Shown: positions 1 through 16,512, counted from the stretch's first letter. The stretch is 64,000 bases of DNA from Ophioderma brevispina (GCA_023653785.1 JAMKCH010011800.1:1-64000), one strand, 5' to 3'. Translations and numbers: made by a program. Notes: a model not told the origin generated them from the letters alone.

Positions 1-3000
1 TAGCATTATGAAAGTAATGATTACTCTTGATATCTTGTTTAATTGATATATGAATAGCCATAATCTGTTTTATTAGTCCTCAAAAGGAATTAAATGTTCA
101 CACAAAATCTCACCCAATTAATCCTGATGTGTAAATGAAAAAAGGTTTTCAACACTACTACTGAGTACTGTAATCCAGGTATAGATACAAGCTATGCCAA
201 TAAGTGACTAAACTCTTAGCAATATCCTAAACAATGGGAAGATCTTGTTTTCTTGCGCTGCAACAGGTGAATTGCTGTTTGGATTTGTCATACCACTTGG
301 CACATGGGTCTAAATAGAAGTTGAAAAAAGGCATCATGATATTGTACATTCAACACAAGTTTAATGTGTGTAAAATCCCATAGGAATGGAGAAAAAGGGT
401 GTGCTTACAAAACCCGCCATATCTAGCATATTTTTCAGTTGATTTCTTTCATATTTTAACACATGAAAGTATATTAGGTGTGTTCTATTAAAAAAAACAA
501 ATCTATGACAGTGATTGCATTAAGGTCAAAATCATCTTTAATCCTTGCACATTTTTTTTATTCACGTAGTATAGTCACCTTACTGTATAAATCACTACTG
601 ATGGATTATTTAATGCCACCCAATGGTAGATGTTTTTGGGCCGTCATATGCTAAGTAATTCAGTTCTGATGGTTTTTGTAATGTGGACATCGCAAATATT
701 CTTTATACAATTTACTCATCAAGGATAGCTTCAAAATTAGGTCAGTCACAATAAAAGTGCGGCATGAACTGAGGGCGCTATATAAATGTCCGTTTTCCTG
801 CAGATTGAGAGGTGTGCTGTGTAATCCACGTCTTTATCCCGTACCTGATCTAGCTAAATTATCAAATTTCAAAAAGTTATGTGCATCATGTAGACAATGG
901 TATTATCGTTCTGTCATGCAAATGTCCTATTTAGGATCATAACTTAAAATTAAAAAAAGCCGAGGAACCATAAATTCTATTTCAAAAAAAAATCTTGAAA
1001 TATGAAAAAAAGCAAATTGGAAAACGTTCAAAGTGAACCTAGTAGTGTTAAAGTGAAACGTAGGGAGGTTAATTCTAAAAGATGCACACGCACAACTTAG
1101 AGAGAAGATCCGGGATGGCAGAGGTTTCCTAAGGTTAGCCATAAAATGTTGGAAAATTATGAAATGGTATTGCTCAATGCGTACAACATAATTGATACCA
1201 AATTACAAAAGCTTGATTTTAAGTAGAGCCTAATCTTCATCACTACGAACTTACAACTATATACATTATCAATAAAAGCTTTCCAAGATTACAACAACGT
1301 GAGCTGAAGTCTGGTAAGAACGATTAAACCACTAGAGCATATTTTCAAGCGTTTTTTCTTTGTTTTCGCGGTTTGAATGAAATTATTATTCGCGAATTAA
1401 CACGCTTGACGTCAAATTTGAATAGGCATGAATGCATTTAAGACCAAATTTGAACATGCATGAGTGGCATTATGACTCGATTTGAAATATGCATACGTGC
1501 ATTATCAGGGGTGAATTATCAATCGTGCATTATTAAACAATAAAAATTAATTAAGCACGGCCAGGCACGCAGCATTGGACTCCCCCTCAAGCTGAACGCG
1601 GTTGAAACAATTCACTTGCAATGGTAAGGCAATAATACCATGGCCAGAACGTTCATTACCACAAACTCCCAGGTCATGTGGCTCTACGAATGGGGGAAGA
1701 ATCAGATTGACACTCATTACAGACTCTATACCTTAAAATAGATCTTATTTCTACGTTGGGTAAAACAGCAAGGCAGTTTTTTTTTCAAGTTGTTGTTTTG
1801 AATGCGCTTTCAGATGATAGGGCTAGTGCGCCAAAACATTACGTTAGTTGTCGGCTTGGTATTCTTTGCAGACTTCATGTGAATCTCTACATTCAGGACC
1901 GTTGCAATATGCTGTGTTGAGAACACCGCAATGCATACCAATAGCTGAGCAGGTCGGATTGTAACACTGGAGCAAAAGCAGATCTTCAGCGGTGTTTTCA
2001 CATCAGGAGCAAACAAAGGTCCCCGTCATCATCATCATCCTATCACGGAACCATATTCGTTGATTCACTGTCATCGGATTCCGAGTCACAAGATAGCCAT
2101 AATCAGGCCTTGTTCCAAAGAGGTTCTATATAGATCAAAGAGCAAACGTTACGTACAGTATCTTTAGAATTCATCGTCTCGCATGTTTTGCCGACACAAA
2201 GAAAACATAGATAACCAACAATAGAAAGCAATGCTGCCTCCGCTTCTTCCCATCTTTGGGTGCCGCTTTGCATATCAACTAATCGGTAGTGATACAAATT
2301 GATGTAGTAGAGGTGGCCAGGTGTAATATAGTGCACCTGTATCATTGTGCTCAGATACTCTTTTTTCCTCATCAATGCAATCGCGCTTAGTGAAAAGATG
2401 TTTCATGTGAGCGTTTATTTAAAATCCGACGACTGACGTGTCGTTCATTCGTTGTGTGGCCATGGGTAGGACAAATTTAAAAACCACCCAATAGCACCCA
2501 ACATCCAACACTGATATTTTTGGCGGATTGTTGTGTATCGAATTGAACATTTCTGGTGGATACAAGCACCCAAACTAATAATTATTCCGTGCATATAATT
2601 CAAAATGTCATCGCCCAGACGGACGACTGGTTTTAAATGGGCTTCTCACCCCCTTGCTTGTTTCAGTATCGGTCTCTTCTAGAGCGGAAGAGGTGGTCCA
2701 TATCCCCTCCCTTTTTCCAGCACTCTGGTAACCACACGCATCAGATTCAACGCCTGAGCTGGCACATTGTCCTGGTCGCTCCAAGGTTTTGTGTCACCAT
2801 CTGGATTAGGCTTGGGTGTTGTGCCCGGTATCTCTCTTCCGAGCCAACCATGCGGCAAGCCTTCTCTTATCCCGTCTCTTAGTAGAAGGGAAATTCCTCT
2901 TCTTCTTGTTCTTCACGGTACGAAGTGATGTACTCGCAGTTTCCGTAGCAACTGCAGTGGTGGTTTCCAACTGCTTCTGCGTAGGTGAAACTGGATCACT

Positions 3001-6000
3001 TGTCTTAGCTTTCCACACAATATTCAAGAATACTGTACTGCCTTGGCATTTCAATGTAGATATCGGATCACTGGTAACGTTCAAACTCTGTATAACATTA
3101 GACAGACGTGGTCAAAGTACAGGGAAAATCATTGGAGTATCCATAATTTTCCGAGACCGGTGACCAATCCACGTCCGCACTCAATCAAAACCAGTGTAGA
3201 ATCCCATCAATGATCTAAAAAAAGCAACTATAACGGCAGTAGGTCCTACAATTGTCTATTTTAAAATCTGCAGTGTTAATAACCTCGATTTGACCAATAC
3301 AAATAGATGCGATAAATCAAGAATAATTATCAGCATGTAAATCTACTGCGCTTATTCATCCAAATCCGATTGGTGAAGTAAGTATTGACTAATGGATAAT
3401 CGTTACGTTCCACTGTAATCATAGCAATTATGTCACAACCTAACCTATTATTGAGCTGGTAACTCATCGAAACTTCAATCAATACTGCATTGTATAGCTT
3501 TTCACATCTTCTCTCCCAATGCTTGCTGCTCTATTTTAGTTAACCCAGTGCTGTGGAAAGTTAGTAGAAATACAAAAGTTCTATTTTTAAATTTTTAAAA
3601 GTCATCCAAAAAATATCAGAAAAAGAGTTATTAATATTGTCTTTATGTTTTGATAGTGTATAAAATAATGCTCATGTGGTTTATGACAGATAAGGCATGA
3701 GTAAAGCGCTCGTGCTCACAGTGGCCCGCTAATGCATATGTTAATTTATTAATGGGTCCAAGCATTAAATTATATCCCCGAATGCACTCCACTCTTGCCT
3801 TATCCTATACATAATCATTCACGAACCTACGGAAACATGTCTATCCCGTATTGGATCACCAAGCTGAGAGCGGGGATTCTAAAGCGTACAAGATTATAAA
3901 TAGATCAAGAAACGAATGCGCATGCCCAAAAATAATAAAAATGCAAACTCATTATTTTGCTTATCCTTGAATGGAGTGACCCCTAAGAATTATTTCAGGT
4001 CACATTTGTTAGTAATTATTCGTAAACATGTCTAGATAGTTTTAAATCCCACTTTTTGATACACCGAAAGAAACAATGGTATTCAATATATTCGGAATGG
4101 AATTTGTTTCTTTGATTTTAATGAACAACTAAAAACTAAATTTGCTCCAATTGGACGATGCTATAAAATCATTAGGTTGTTCGTTCATATTTTAATTTTA
4201 ATTTTAATCTAATTTATGAAATAAGATCATTAAGAGCCAACCAAATCTTGCTTGAACTCATTAAGCTCTTGTAAGCAGTTGTACTTGCAGGCCCTGAAGT
4301 GTTCTTAAAAGGAAATCCCTTTACAGATATGGAATCTCTATACCAATAGCTTAACCTGAAAATTTAACCCTGGATTCCCAGGGAAGCTTATATTTGTATG
4401 CTTTTCAAAGTATTTCCTGGAATTGCGAGTAAGTACTTATGAACCCTTCCGCGGAATCGAGCACATTAACTGAGAAAAGTTGTTAAAACAGTTAACGCAA
4501 TAAATTAAACAAATACAGAACACTACTTTAAACCTGTGGCATAATTGTCTTAAGCACCTTGTCTCGAATTAAAATTCCTATTGAAATTAAATCGGAACAA
4601 TCAATCATCTTTGCTGATATTAATTGAAGTAGTTACAAATGAGACCAAAAACACAATATCAGATCCCTCTTTGAAATATCAAGCCAAGTTTACAAGATGA
4701 AATTCTTTCTGCTACAACATTCAATTTCTGCGATATTAGAAAATAACATTTTAGGTTAAGGACCTGTAAGGAGCCTACTTCCAAACGAGAAAGCGAAAGA
4801 GAGCGATAGAGAGAGCGTTCAAATGACTTATATGATTTTAGTAATTAAGTGCAACAAGCGCGTAAAAAATCAGGTATTCACAAGTTTGGAGATACCGGTA
4901 AGTAGATAAAACATTTCAGCATTTGGATAATTTTTTCCTCTCTTTTTTCTCTTATTTATTTAAATAGTTTAGAAGAACAATGTTTTACAAGCTTGTTCTA
5001 TCTTAAATATTTTATGAAAATAATCGAAATTCGTGAACACTTCACTCTTCTATTTAAAAACCTATGTTTGTAGAAATCCGTCGATTTTTTCAGGTAATCT
5101 CTAATAAAGCAATATCCATATGCATGACATGTAAACAGAAAAGGAAATCGCTACAAATTTCATCTCGCGCAATCAATATTAGCGCCTGCATTACATTTCG
5201 TAAAAGGACCTACATTTCGTCCTGGAATAAAAATAACAACAAGCTAGGTAAACACATTTACTTTTACATTTCACGCTTTGTAAACGAGAGCTGGTGGTCA
5301 TACAACTGAATATCTAAAATCGACACGCGCACTCGATATCTGAGTAGCACTCCAATTACAACGTGTCCACGACTAGTGATGAAAGTCTTCTCATTTGATA
5401 TTCCATTCGAAGAAATCGTTCATCTTTCACTTTTGAGATATGGGCAGCCACGTCATTTTGAACCCATTGGGACATGTCATAAAATATTAAGTGAAGGTTA
5501 TTGATAAAAAGTAATATTATTAATTCCTAAATAATAAGAACGGGAATCGAGTTTCAATGAAACTTGCAATGTTTTGAGCTTTATTCATAAACTATTCAAT
5601 TTCAGCAACCATCAAGCGAAAGCAAGAGAAAATATCTCTGCAGTGTACTACAGTAAGTCTTATTAATTTACGCGATAACTAATTGGGTAATTTGCGCGCG
5701 TTACATTTATTCCCTGTACGGTATCTCTAATTTTTCATCTATAAATGCGGATCCGGAAATAACTCAACATTTCAATTAGTCGAAACAACCTACCGCCAAC
5801 TGCCCCATTTTAAGAGACAGTGGCACATTTGAAAAAAAGTGCGCCCTCTAGGTTTTTCAAAATTGATATTTTTGCATGGTTGTGAAGCTTGTACATTAGC
5901 CCTCACCTGAAATTATTAAGCCAAAATCAGCGCGCTTACGGGTAAACCGAACTATTTTATAATTAATGTAGCTGGCGACATTAATTCAGCAGACGACGCG

Positions 6001-9000
6001 GAAATGGCGTTTAACACAAGAAAACACACGTCTGAGTTGATTCCTACGATATGCACCTTCTTTGACCGATCTGTGACCTTTGTGGTTTTAAAATCAATGA
6101 GTCTATGATATTCATGTAATAGACACATTCGTTGAGTAAAGTTACGACAAATTTAAACGTTAGCCTACAAATTATCTGGATGCCTTTAGCCTCTTATTAA
6201 TGTACCTATCTATTTTGGGTATATTATTTTTATGTGTAAAATACATCTCTATTCTTCCAATGGTCTAGACTATTATTTGATATCATATTTTCTGAAAATG
6301 TGCCAGTGCCGCTTTAAAAGCGCCCTCGTAAAATTGAGCGACTAGTGCTGCTTCGAATTTTGAAATGATCTGGTTTGTTTTTATTTAACAAAAGAAAACG
6401 TTTTCCAAGCCATTTGAGTAATTTTTTCTAACTGCAAACTCTTTCTGTAAGAAATAATTTGTTTCTATTTTCTTTTTATACAGGTATCTAAAAGATACCC
6501 TGAAATGTAGTTTTAGCCCTGGGCGTCATCTGCCATACAAAATGACATAAATTATCTGTTTTTCATTTATAGATCAAGACACTTTTTAGTAAAATCGTTC
6601 ATTAAACTAAAGGTCAACGGCTCAGCTAACCAGTCATATAGACATGTGTTATCATAATTCTAAATTGTCATAGAATAATGTGTCAAAAGTCTATAAAAAT
6701 CAGCAATAGGGAACATGTAAAAAAATTGGGGAAAGTTTTGTACAGGCGTCAAAAGTAAAACCGGTCTAATTATTTTGAAACCTACACCAACTTTTTCATC
6801 TGGTCATGAGGATTTAAAAATGCATAGTTTGCCACATCTACGGTCTTTAGTTTCAGAATTTTAAGCTCGCAACGGTTCAAGGTCAGCCTGGGGTAATTCT
6901 TTCAGAGTGCTCCGATTTTGACGAAACTATTCTCAAATTGTTTGTCTGGTTATATCCTATAAGAGAAAATGCATATTTGCTCTGCATTTGACATTTTAGT
7001 ATGTAAATTAGATGGTAAGTATTAATGACCCCATAGGAAATGTAGACCATTGTTACATTTTAACCTCTAATTACGTGACCAAATGGTGAAATGAGTGCAA
7101 GTATTATATTTCCTGGTCCTTTGGGACTACATGAAGAATTTGGGACCATTTTGAAAAGAATCAGAGCATTCTGAAAATGTTACCAATAATGACCTTGAAC
7201 ATTTATTGCCCTGTAACTATTAAACTATAACCCACAGATAGGGCAAACTATACCTTTTTAATCCTTAGGATATGGCCAAAATGTGAGTATCGATTTCAGT
7301 ACAATTATACCTACTTTATATATATATATATGTTACTCCCTATCATTTCTTAGTATACAACACCAAAATTTATACTTTTGCAATTATTTATGAGGTCAAA
7401 CCAGTATTTTATTTAAATTCCTATGGGAAAGTACTTTATACAAAAAAGGAACAAAATTATTATTGTTTACTTTTTTGGTCTGTTTTAGAAACACTAATAA
7501 AACAAGTGAATCCATACAAATGCATACATTATTTGTAAAATGACCCGTTTGTATGTCAATAGATGGCGCAATAATACTCTTTGAACAGTGCTTCTCCATG
7601 GACAGACTGGATATGGTCATCTTCAAACAAACAACCAAACAAGAAATATTTCCAAATTATTCAATATTTCCAAATTCCTCAAAAGCGACAAAAATTCAAA
7701 ACAGAATATCAACATTAAATATCTTGAGGAACTTCCACGGGAAGCATAAAGACTTTTAGTCTTTTAAAAATACGTGACGTGTTTCCACAATGTCTACATA
7801 GCAATAGAGATTGGTTAGAAAAGAGACAAAAAATCTACGGCAGTCGGAATAGCAGGAAATTTAATCTGTGGCAGAACCGAAAACATCCTTTATTCTAAGA
7901 TTTTGCTATAATATCTTGAGATATTTCAACGGAAAACTTGAATAGATAACGCGTTTTCACTATGCCTATAGCAAGGAAGATTGGTAATACTTTTGATCAG
8001 AATGCCAATTTCCATATGTAACCTTCGTTTTATTACTAACATTATTTCATTCATATGCACCTCCATATTGGTAAAAGCAAACATAAAAATTAAAAAGATA
8101 CTCCTTGCAGATAGCAATGTGAAAAATAGAAGCGCCCTCGTTTTATTAACGTCGAGAGGAGCAACAAGAGAACGGAATGTACATAGCGCCATCACAGCTA
8201 GCTCTAAACAGGAGGGCGCGAACTGCTAAGAGATCATGTCAGGGTTTGACATGTATAAATTCGGACTTTGAAGGAGAGCCTTTATAAAAAAAAAAAGTGC
8301 CTTTATCTAATTAATATATGTGGTATGTTCTTGTAAAATAGATATTCACGTAAAAGTATGTGTATGCTACAAAAATATGTAATATCAGGATTTCATGAAA
8401 AATAGTTAGTTTTAAATGTACTGACTTTTTGTTTCAATGTACAGCCTGATTGTTAATTAAATTGATCATTTGCGATTGTTGCGTGGCTTAATGCCTTCTA
8501 ATACTTACGCACCAACCAAGTGAAATGCTGTGCCACCCGTATCAGCAAAGATCTCAGTGATCCTGTGAAATGTACTTCTGCATTTTACTGATCAAGACAG
8601 ACATAAATGATCTTTTGGCACGAATTCCATATTGTCTATGTACACCGATGTGTTTCTTGTTTCTATGATATTACGGTAATTAACAGACTGATAATCTTAA
8701 CCCTAAAGTTAATTAGTGTGAACAAAGCATTGTGACCTTGAACAATGTAACATGTTCATTACCTTAATTGGCTAGTAGGTATTATTATAGATCAATACCG
8801 CTTTCATCGATAATTTATTAACAATGGATTACATCAATAATATACTACACACTATCTGGACCATGCATGAAATTCAATTCAAAATTTGAATGCAGCACAA
8901 GGTTTCGTCGCGCGAGTTCAATAATCAAGATTCATGTATATTCTAAAATAGATGTGTTACGCTTGTGTTACTCTAACAAAATAAACAGCATTTTCAGTTA

Positions 9001-9170
9001 AAATACGCTTTTATTTCACATGAGTGAAACCACTTTTGATGGTATGTCACTCGGAGCTTAGATTGTTAATCCGATTAAATTAGCTTCTGCTTACATATAT
9101 GACCACGTACATTTGTGTCTATTTTCGGCATGCATTGCACAATCGAAGAATATTACCTTTCATTTTATAT
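1..9170. other. AT-rich noncoding DNA, no supported gene
   Basis: Only short unconvincing ORFs on either strand. Small items inside are three imperfect 33-35 bp repeats at 1408-1507, a (TA) run at 7318-7331, and an imperfect pair of related segments at 7720-7825 and 7910-7990. No splice-linked coding block, RNA gene or transposon ends were recognised. Confidence 0.6.
1408..1507. repeat. Three-copy degenerate minisatellite (33-35 bp)
   Basis: The core AAATTTGAA...GCATGA..GCATT recurs three times with about 34-bp spacing. Copies have diverged by several substitutions each. Confidence 0.55.
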
Positions 9171-9183
9171 CGTTCTTGTGATA

Positions 9184-9300
9184 ATGTTGTTGATGGTGAT
9201 AATATTGATGATAATATTAATGATGATGATGATGACAATGATAAGAAGAAGAAGAAGAAGAATAACAATAATAATAATTGTATGTAATAATAATGAAAAT
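9184..9300. repeat. GAT/AGA/AAT trinucleotide-rich tract
   Basis: Successive runs of GAT, AGA and AAT triplets. The open frames across it simply translate the repeat. Confidence 0.8.
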
Positions 9301-9454
9301 ATAGCATTACATTAATAATATATGATTGTTATTTATAATTATAACAAAGTGTGCGAATATTAATGCTTGCTTTTTATGCAAATTTGTGGATATTTCGAGA
9401 ATTTGTACGACGGGCTGTTTTAACAGGATTTACTTGTTTTTAATCGCTCTAACG

Positions 9455-9690
9455 TTATTATTAAGTTATTGTTGTTGTTGTTATTGTTTTTTGTTGTTGT
9501 TATTATTACTAACGTATTATTATTATTATTAACTTAATATAATTGTTAATAACCTAGTAGTAGTAGTCGTAGTAGTAGTAGTAGTAGTTAGTAGTAGTAG
9601 TAGTCGTAGTAGTAGTAGTAGTGGTAGTGGTAGTAGTAGTCGTAGTAGTAGTAGTAGTAGTAGTAAGTAGTATAGTAGTAGTAGTAGACT

Positions 9691-9775
<85 letters not shown>

Positions 9776-9790
9776 TGGTAGTAGTAGTAG
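9455..9790. repeat. TTG/TTA then long (TAG)n microsatellite
   Basis: TTA and TTG triplets from 9455 are followed at 9555-9790 by an almost unbroken TAG/AGT array of about 78 triplets with scattered CGT and GGT variants. ORFs of poly-Ser, poly-Val or poly-Leu here are artefacts. Confidence 0.95.
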
Positions 9791-9849
9791 CTTTAGCATT
9801 AACATTGGTATTATTATTAGTATTATTAGCTTTAGCATTTAATTAGCAA

Positions 9850-10690
9850 TTACTAAAAAGTAAAAATTATTTTTCACATCCTGAAACAAATTTCCGGTGG
9901 TTGTTACCTCACCTTTATTATTTGTTTAACTGATTTTTTGTCAAGAAATCTCTAAGTATCAGTACCTGAATCCAACTTTACTACTAAAACCACCACAGAT
10001 ACCACCCTTAAAGATTTGTTTCACGATTTGAAAAATCATTAAACTTTTCATTTTTGAAACTAAAAAACTAAATTCAAACGGAAAATTACGAAAATTCATG
10101 TTTTTGATGATTTTTTATTCTCGGTATTGCATCAAAAAGAAACTATGACACAAACCATGCCCTTTTACTTTTGACATAAAGAAGTAGGGCTTTATCAAAT
10201 CACAGTATTTAAGAATTATGTAAATAAAACCAATATGCCACAACAATTGGCGACCGAACGCTAAGATGAAATAAATCCAATTTCATATTTTTACTATAGA
10301 AAATGAATCATTTATGCCGTGGTCAAAATATTGTGCCATTGGTTGCAGGTAAGTTCATGAGTGAACGCTTCGTTGATAATCCAATACATTTATCGCCTTG
10401 TGTGTGGGTCAGAGGTAATAAAATAATAGCACTCAGAAATTCAGCCATCCGTATATAGTTGTCATTGGACACCGTGCCAAATTGTATTTAATTCAGAAAT
10501 TGATTAGGTGAGTTGAGAAGATAAGAAAATTTTCCACGCTTGCTTTCTGGTCATGTTAAGGGATTGAAATATTTAAAATAGTTTCTAATTCCTTCGAATT
10601 AAATTCTACTTGTGTTAGAAAATAAGTATTATCGCCTCCCCCATAGCACAAGCAGCTATCACTATTGTTATCACTGTTTTCTTTCAATTA
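9850..10690. other. Noncoding AT-rich spacer
   Basis: No gene, RNA or transposon signature seen between two TAG arrays. Confidence 0.5.
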
Positions 10691-10694
10691 TTAA

Positions 10695-10798
10695 GTAGTT
10701 AGTTGTAGTAGTAATAGTAGTAGTAATAATAGTTGTAGTAGTAATAGTAGTAGTAGTAGTAGTATTAGTAGTAGTTAGTAGTAGTAGTAGTAGTAGTA

Positions 10799-10831
<33 letters not shown>

Positions 10832-10920
10832 TGGTAGTAGTAGTCGTAGTAGTAGTAGTAGTAGTAGCAGTATCTTTGTAGAAGTTATAGCAGTAGTAGC
10901 AGTAATAGTAGTAGTAGTAT
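10695..10920. repeat. Second (TAG)n microsatellite
   Basis: TAG/AGT triplets with interspersed AAT, CGT and GCA variants. It is in the same phase and orientation as the array at 9555-9790, about 1.1 kb away. Confidence 0.95.
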
Positions 10921-11530
10921 ACAGCGTGTATAAAAAAAATGGGTAACAACAGAAAAACACAAATTGTTAAATATTAAATTTCAAAATAAGTCATTCTTAT
11001 GTGGCATTCCATTAAAGAACAAAGACTGGGCTTTCCAATAGTGTTTGTTTAATGTAATTTGCTTTTGCCAATTCAAAGATATAATCAATTTAGTGCGATA
11101 CACCAAAATCGATTTTGTGCCACTTTTAGGCAATGAATACTGTGCCATGCTATCTTGAAGATCACAAAGTATTGCACCTTGGCAAAAGAAACAATACATA
11201 GATTAAAGTACACAAAGGAAGTCTTGTTTTCTCGACACAAACCATAACAGTCAACATAATAAGTTCAATGATGATATTTTCTGATCATAAATAATAATTT
11301 TCGAAAATCAGCGTAATAAATTATAATACATTCAAACTTATCAATGGGTAATTTACCAACAACCAAATAATTTTTGACAAAAATATTTTGGAATCCTTGA
11401 GAAATTATTACACACATAGTGAATTTGCACATGTATAATTTGCGTCACTATGACAAATTACTTCTACATTTTTTTCGAATATTTAAATTTATTTTGTCTA
11501 AGCTCAGGTTCATTGTTTTAGCATTATTGG

Positions 11531-11709
11531 TGTGCGCGCTCGCGTGTGTGTGCGTGTGTGTGTTTGTGCGCGCGCTCGTGTGTGTGTGCGCTCGTGTGTG
11601 TGTGTGTGTGCTCGCGTGTGTGCGCGTGTGTGTGCATGCGTATCTGTGAGTGTGTCTGTATATGTGGGTGCGCGTGTGCGTAGGGGTGTGTGCATGTATG
11701 TGTGTGGGG
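11531..11709. repeat. (TG)n microsatellite with CGCG interruptions
   Basis: About 180 bases of alternating purine-pyrimidine TG/CG sequence, a classic Z-DNA-prone composition. Derived ORFs are artefacts. Confidence 0.95.
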
Positions 11710-11809
11710 TTTGGTGTTGTGTTATTATTCCTTGCTGTTTTAACTTACTGTGTAAGTTGGTAACAACGATTCAGAAAATTTGATTTTAAAGTACAGCAGT
11801 GTAACGCTC

Positions 11810-13740
11810 TATATAATAGCAATCCGATTGTGATTGGGGTCAGTGTTATAAGATAATTGTACTCATAGACTTCGTCATCCGTAAACAGTTGTCATTCGAT
11901 ACTCCCTATATTGAATTGTATCCGTAAATGGTCAGGCTAGTGGATTTGAACGAAATGCATACCTTCTTTCACATCACAGCAAAGGATACTTAACCTAATA
12001 ATAAAGCAAGAACGCAATAAAGCATACATAGTTACAACATCAGGGTGTGACGAATCGTTGCTGCACTTGATTGAAAAAATAAGAAATAAATGCATTTAAA
12101 TATTCGATAAAATATGAACAAAACAGGGGATTTGAAATAGCTTAAAAATTAATGAAATACATTAATATTGATACAATATTACAACTAAAAAATAATTCAT
12201 CACCTCATATACTTTAAAGTTATTTTTGGTATATCAACGATATCCAGTTATTTAAAATAGAAAACAGAACAGCAGCTAAATGCACATACCGTCACTGTGC
12301 TTTCACTTGATATCTCATTCATTATATTTGCAGAGAGGTCGAGGTAGCAGCGCCGAGTAATGACATGGAGCGTTTTTATATTCATACGTGGGTAGGTACG
12401 AGGTTATGAATAAACTGATCGCCGTCGGCAATTCTTTGGCGAGTGACACCATGCATAGAAATTGCGCGGGAACCTGATTCCATTAGCCGCACACTACGCT
12501 TGAAAATTATCTCCGTCGTCTTAGTCTTTCTGCGGAAGATATTTTACTTGGTTGCCGACTTCTTTTTTTCTTTCCGACTTGCCATTGTACGGAGTGATAT
12601 CGTGTGTAGGCAGGCAGCTAAAATCCCAGCAATAACTAACCAAATAGTAAGAAAACTCGCGTATCAGTTGTTTGAGCCTCATTTATAATATTCCTATTTC
12701 ATTCTTTCTACGGTACTAATACTGTTTGGTTTAAATATTCCACTTAATAATCGTTTTTTTATCAAATTTAAAATGCTCTTATTGTGTCTTTCAATTGCCA
12801 GGGTTGCGTCTTATCAACAAATAACATAACGGGTATTAAATTAGTTTAGTTAAACTTAAAACTATCATTTTGGACTATTTCATGGTGACATAAATGTCGA
12901 GATCCCGACATCCCGATGGTGAGCCGGTGGAAGTGGACGTGTCAGTGAGTATAATTGGTATAGACCCATGTGGGTCTGTGCGGAAAGAGGGTATATAAGA
13001 GCAAATTCGGTGTGGTGTTAGAAATGTGGGAAATGGATTTATGGGAGATGCACAAAGATGAAAAGGGTGCTCCCAGTTTGACAAGAGATTTTGTGTACAG
13101 AAGTTGCGAGAAAGGAGTTGAAGGGATGGTGGAACAGTTGTGTGATGAAGGAGTTATCGTACCTGGGTTTTATCAGTTTGGTTTACTACTATTAATGTTT
13201 TGTTTGAGTTATAACAACTCAATAAAATAAAATATGAAGACTTGTCTGCAGAGTAACTCCATTTCATTAAGTTACCGCAAGTTAGTTTATTTAGGGCAAC
13301 CGGTTTACCGCATTTTACTTTTTCAAGTTTTGAGTAATGGACCGAATTATTTTAGTGTACCCCGTTAGATTCCGTATAGGTTATATTATATAAGTCAATG
13401 GTTTTTGAAATGGCTTCCAAAATGACCGTAGAAGCCATCATTCAGAAATTTTAGTCTTCTTTGGACGACAAGAAAGTAGGGGCAAACAAAGATAGCAACT
13501 GGTCACAGCTGTTTGAAAGTCTCTTTCATCGACCAAACCAGAATATAAAACCAATATGCAATGGTGACCCAAATTTTTACACCTGATTTGAACTATTGGT
13601 CCAGTTGCACAACATGTTCATTTTCTCGAAATGTAATTGAGGGAAAACATGATTTCTTTTAAAATTATAGTTTATACAGATCTCGATGGACAAGGGGGCG
13701 AGAATTCTTGCATGCCTCCACTTATGTAAGTTATTTATTT
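11810..13740. other. Noncoding spacer
   Basis: Contains only short ORFs such as 12970-13230 without recognisable domains. No RNA or repeat boundary was identified. Confidence 0.45.
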
Positions 13741-13767
13741 AGTATTTATTTATTGATTTATTTCAAT

Positions 13768-14208
13768 TTAGAGGACCGAGATCTCAGGAGGATTCCCCAC
13801 AGTAGTTACCACTCTACTAGGGGTATCCCTCGAACCTGAATAGCACGGCTTGGGTCAATCAGATGTTACCACCCTACTCTTCTCAAAACTGACTGTGATA
13901 TACATGTACAGGTATGACTTACTCTACATGGGACCGACTTCTTAACGTCCCCTCCGAAGGACAGGATATTCTCGTGGTTCATTTGCCAAAGTCCAAATGT
14001 CCATAGAGATCTGTATAAAACTACATTTGGCCAAGTCCCAAATGAACCACGGGGAGAGTGGAACTCTAGTTTTTAATCACTAGTTCTTATACAAATTAAG
14101 TCCAGAACTTAGTACCCATTAAATCCCAGCTAATGGCCCTACCGGTATTTGAACCGGGGACCTCCTGCACTAAAGGTGAGTATTCTAACCAGTGGACCAC
14201 GCTCTCCC
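13768..14208 (-). mobile_element. tRNA-derived SINE (minus strand)
   Basis: Read on the minus strand from 14208, the start GGGAGAGCGTGGTCCACTGG resembles a tRNA acceptor/D region. A B box (GGTTCAAATACC type) follows near 14150. The body contains GGAGGGGACGTTAAGAAGTC, a motif that recurs in SINE bodies of many marine invertebrates, and ends in the CTGAGATCTCGGTCC region. An internal hairpin pairs CGTGGTTCATTTG near 13973 with CAAATGAACCACG near 14048. No protein is encoded. Confidence 0.6.
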
Positions 14209-14331
14209 AAAGTTGTGGCAATCACTGCTTAAAATTCTTCTAAAAAGGCATTTTACATAGGGTCAAACTGCTGTGTGGTCTCCACAGAGTCTCGGGAGCT
14301 TGTTTGGATGCTGGTACCCCTTACTAATTGC

Positions 14332-14500
14332 CTTTCCAGGTAGACAAGGATGAATATTTTATTACTCTTTCCCTGGAGATGGCCAGCACACGTAAGTGTA
14401 CAAATCCATGTGAATTTGGCCGGACTCGAACCGGAAACATATATTAATAGCACGTCGCTCTTACCAATTAAGCTAACAAGCCAGAGTTGGTAGACTTGAG
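14332..14500 (-). mobile_element. tRNA-Thr-like SINE copy (minus strand)
   Basis: On the minus strand it begins with GGCTTGTTAGCTTAATTGG, followed by GTAAGAGC and the B box GGTTCGAGTCC (plus-strand 14422-14432). It ends with a tail containing CATCTCCAGGGAAAGAGTAA and then AAATATTCATCCTTG. The head matches the copy at 53192-53265, and the tail matches 14508-14562 and 16612-16650. Confidence 0.65.
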
Positions 14501-14507
14501 TACACTA

Positions 14508-14562
14508 GCCATCTCCAAGGAAGATTAATAAAATATTCATCCTTGGCTACCTGGAGAACTAG
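14508..14562 (+). repeat. Detached SINE tail
   Basis: GCCATCTCCAAGGAAGATTA followed by ATAAAATATTCATCCTTGGC and CTACCTGG. It is inverted relative to the neighbouring SINE tail at 14332-14395, so the two can form a hairpin. No head is attached. Confidence 0.6.
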
Positions 14563-14659
14563 TAGTTAAAATTTCAAAACAAACATAAACCGTATATGTA
14601 AATAAACCGTTCTGATGTTATCCACTAGGAAAATGACGGGCACCTTTCGAACCTAACAA

Positions 14660-16511
<1,852 letters not shown>

Positions 16512-16512
16512 A

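Noticed and set aside
9554..9842. Poly-Ser, poly-Leu and poly-Val ORFs
   Set aside because: They are six-frame translations of the TAG microsatellite.
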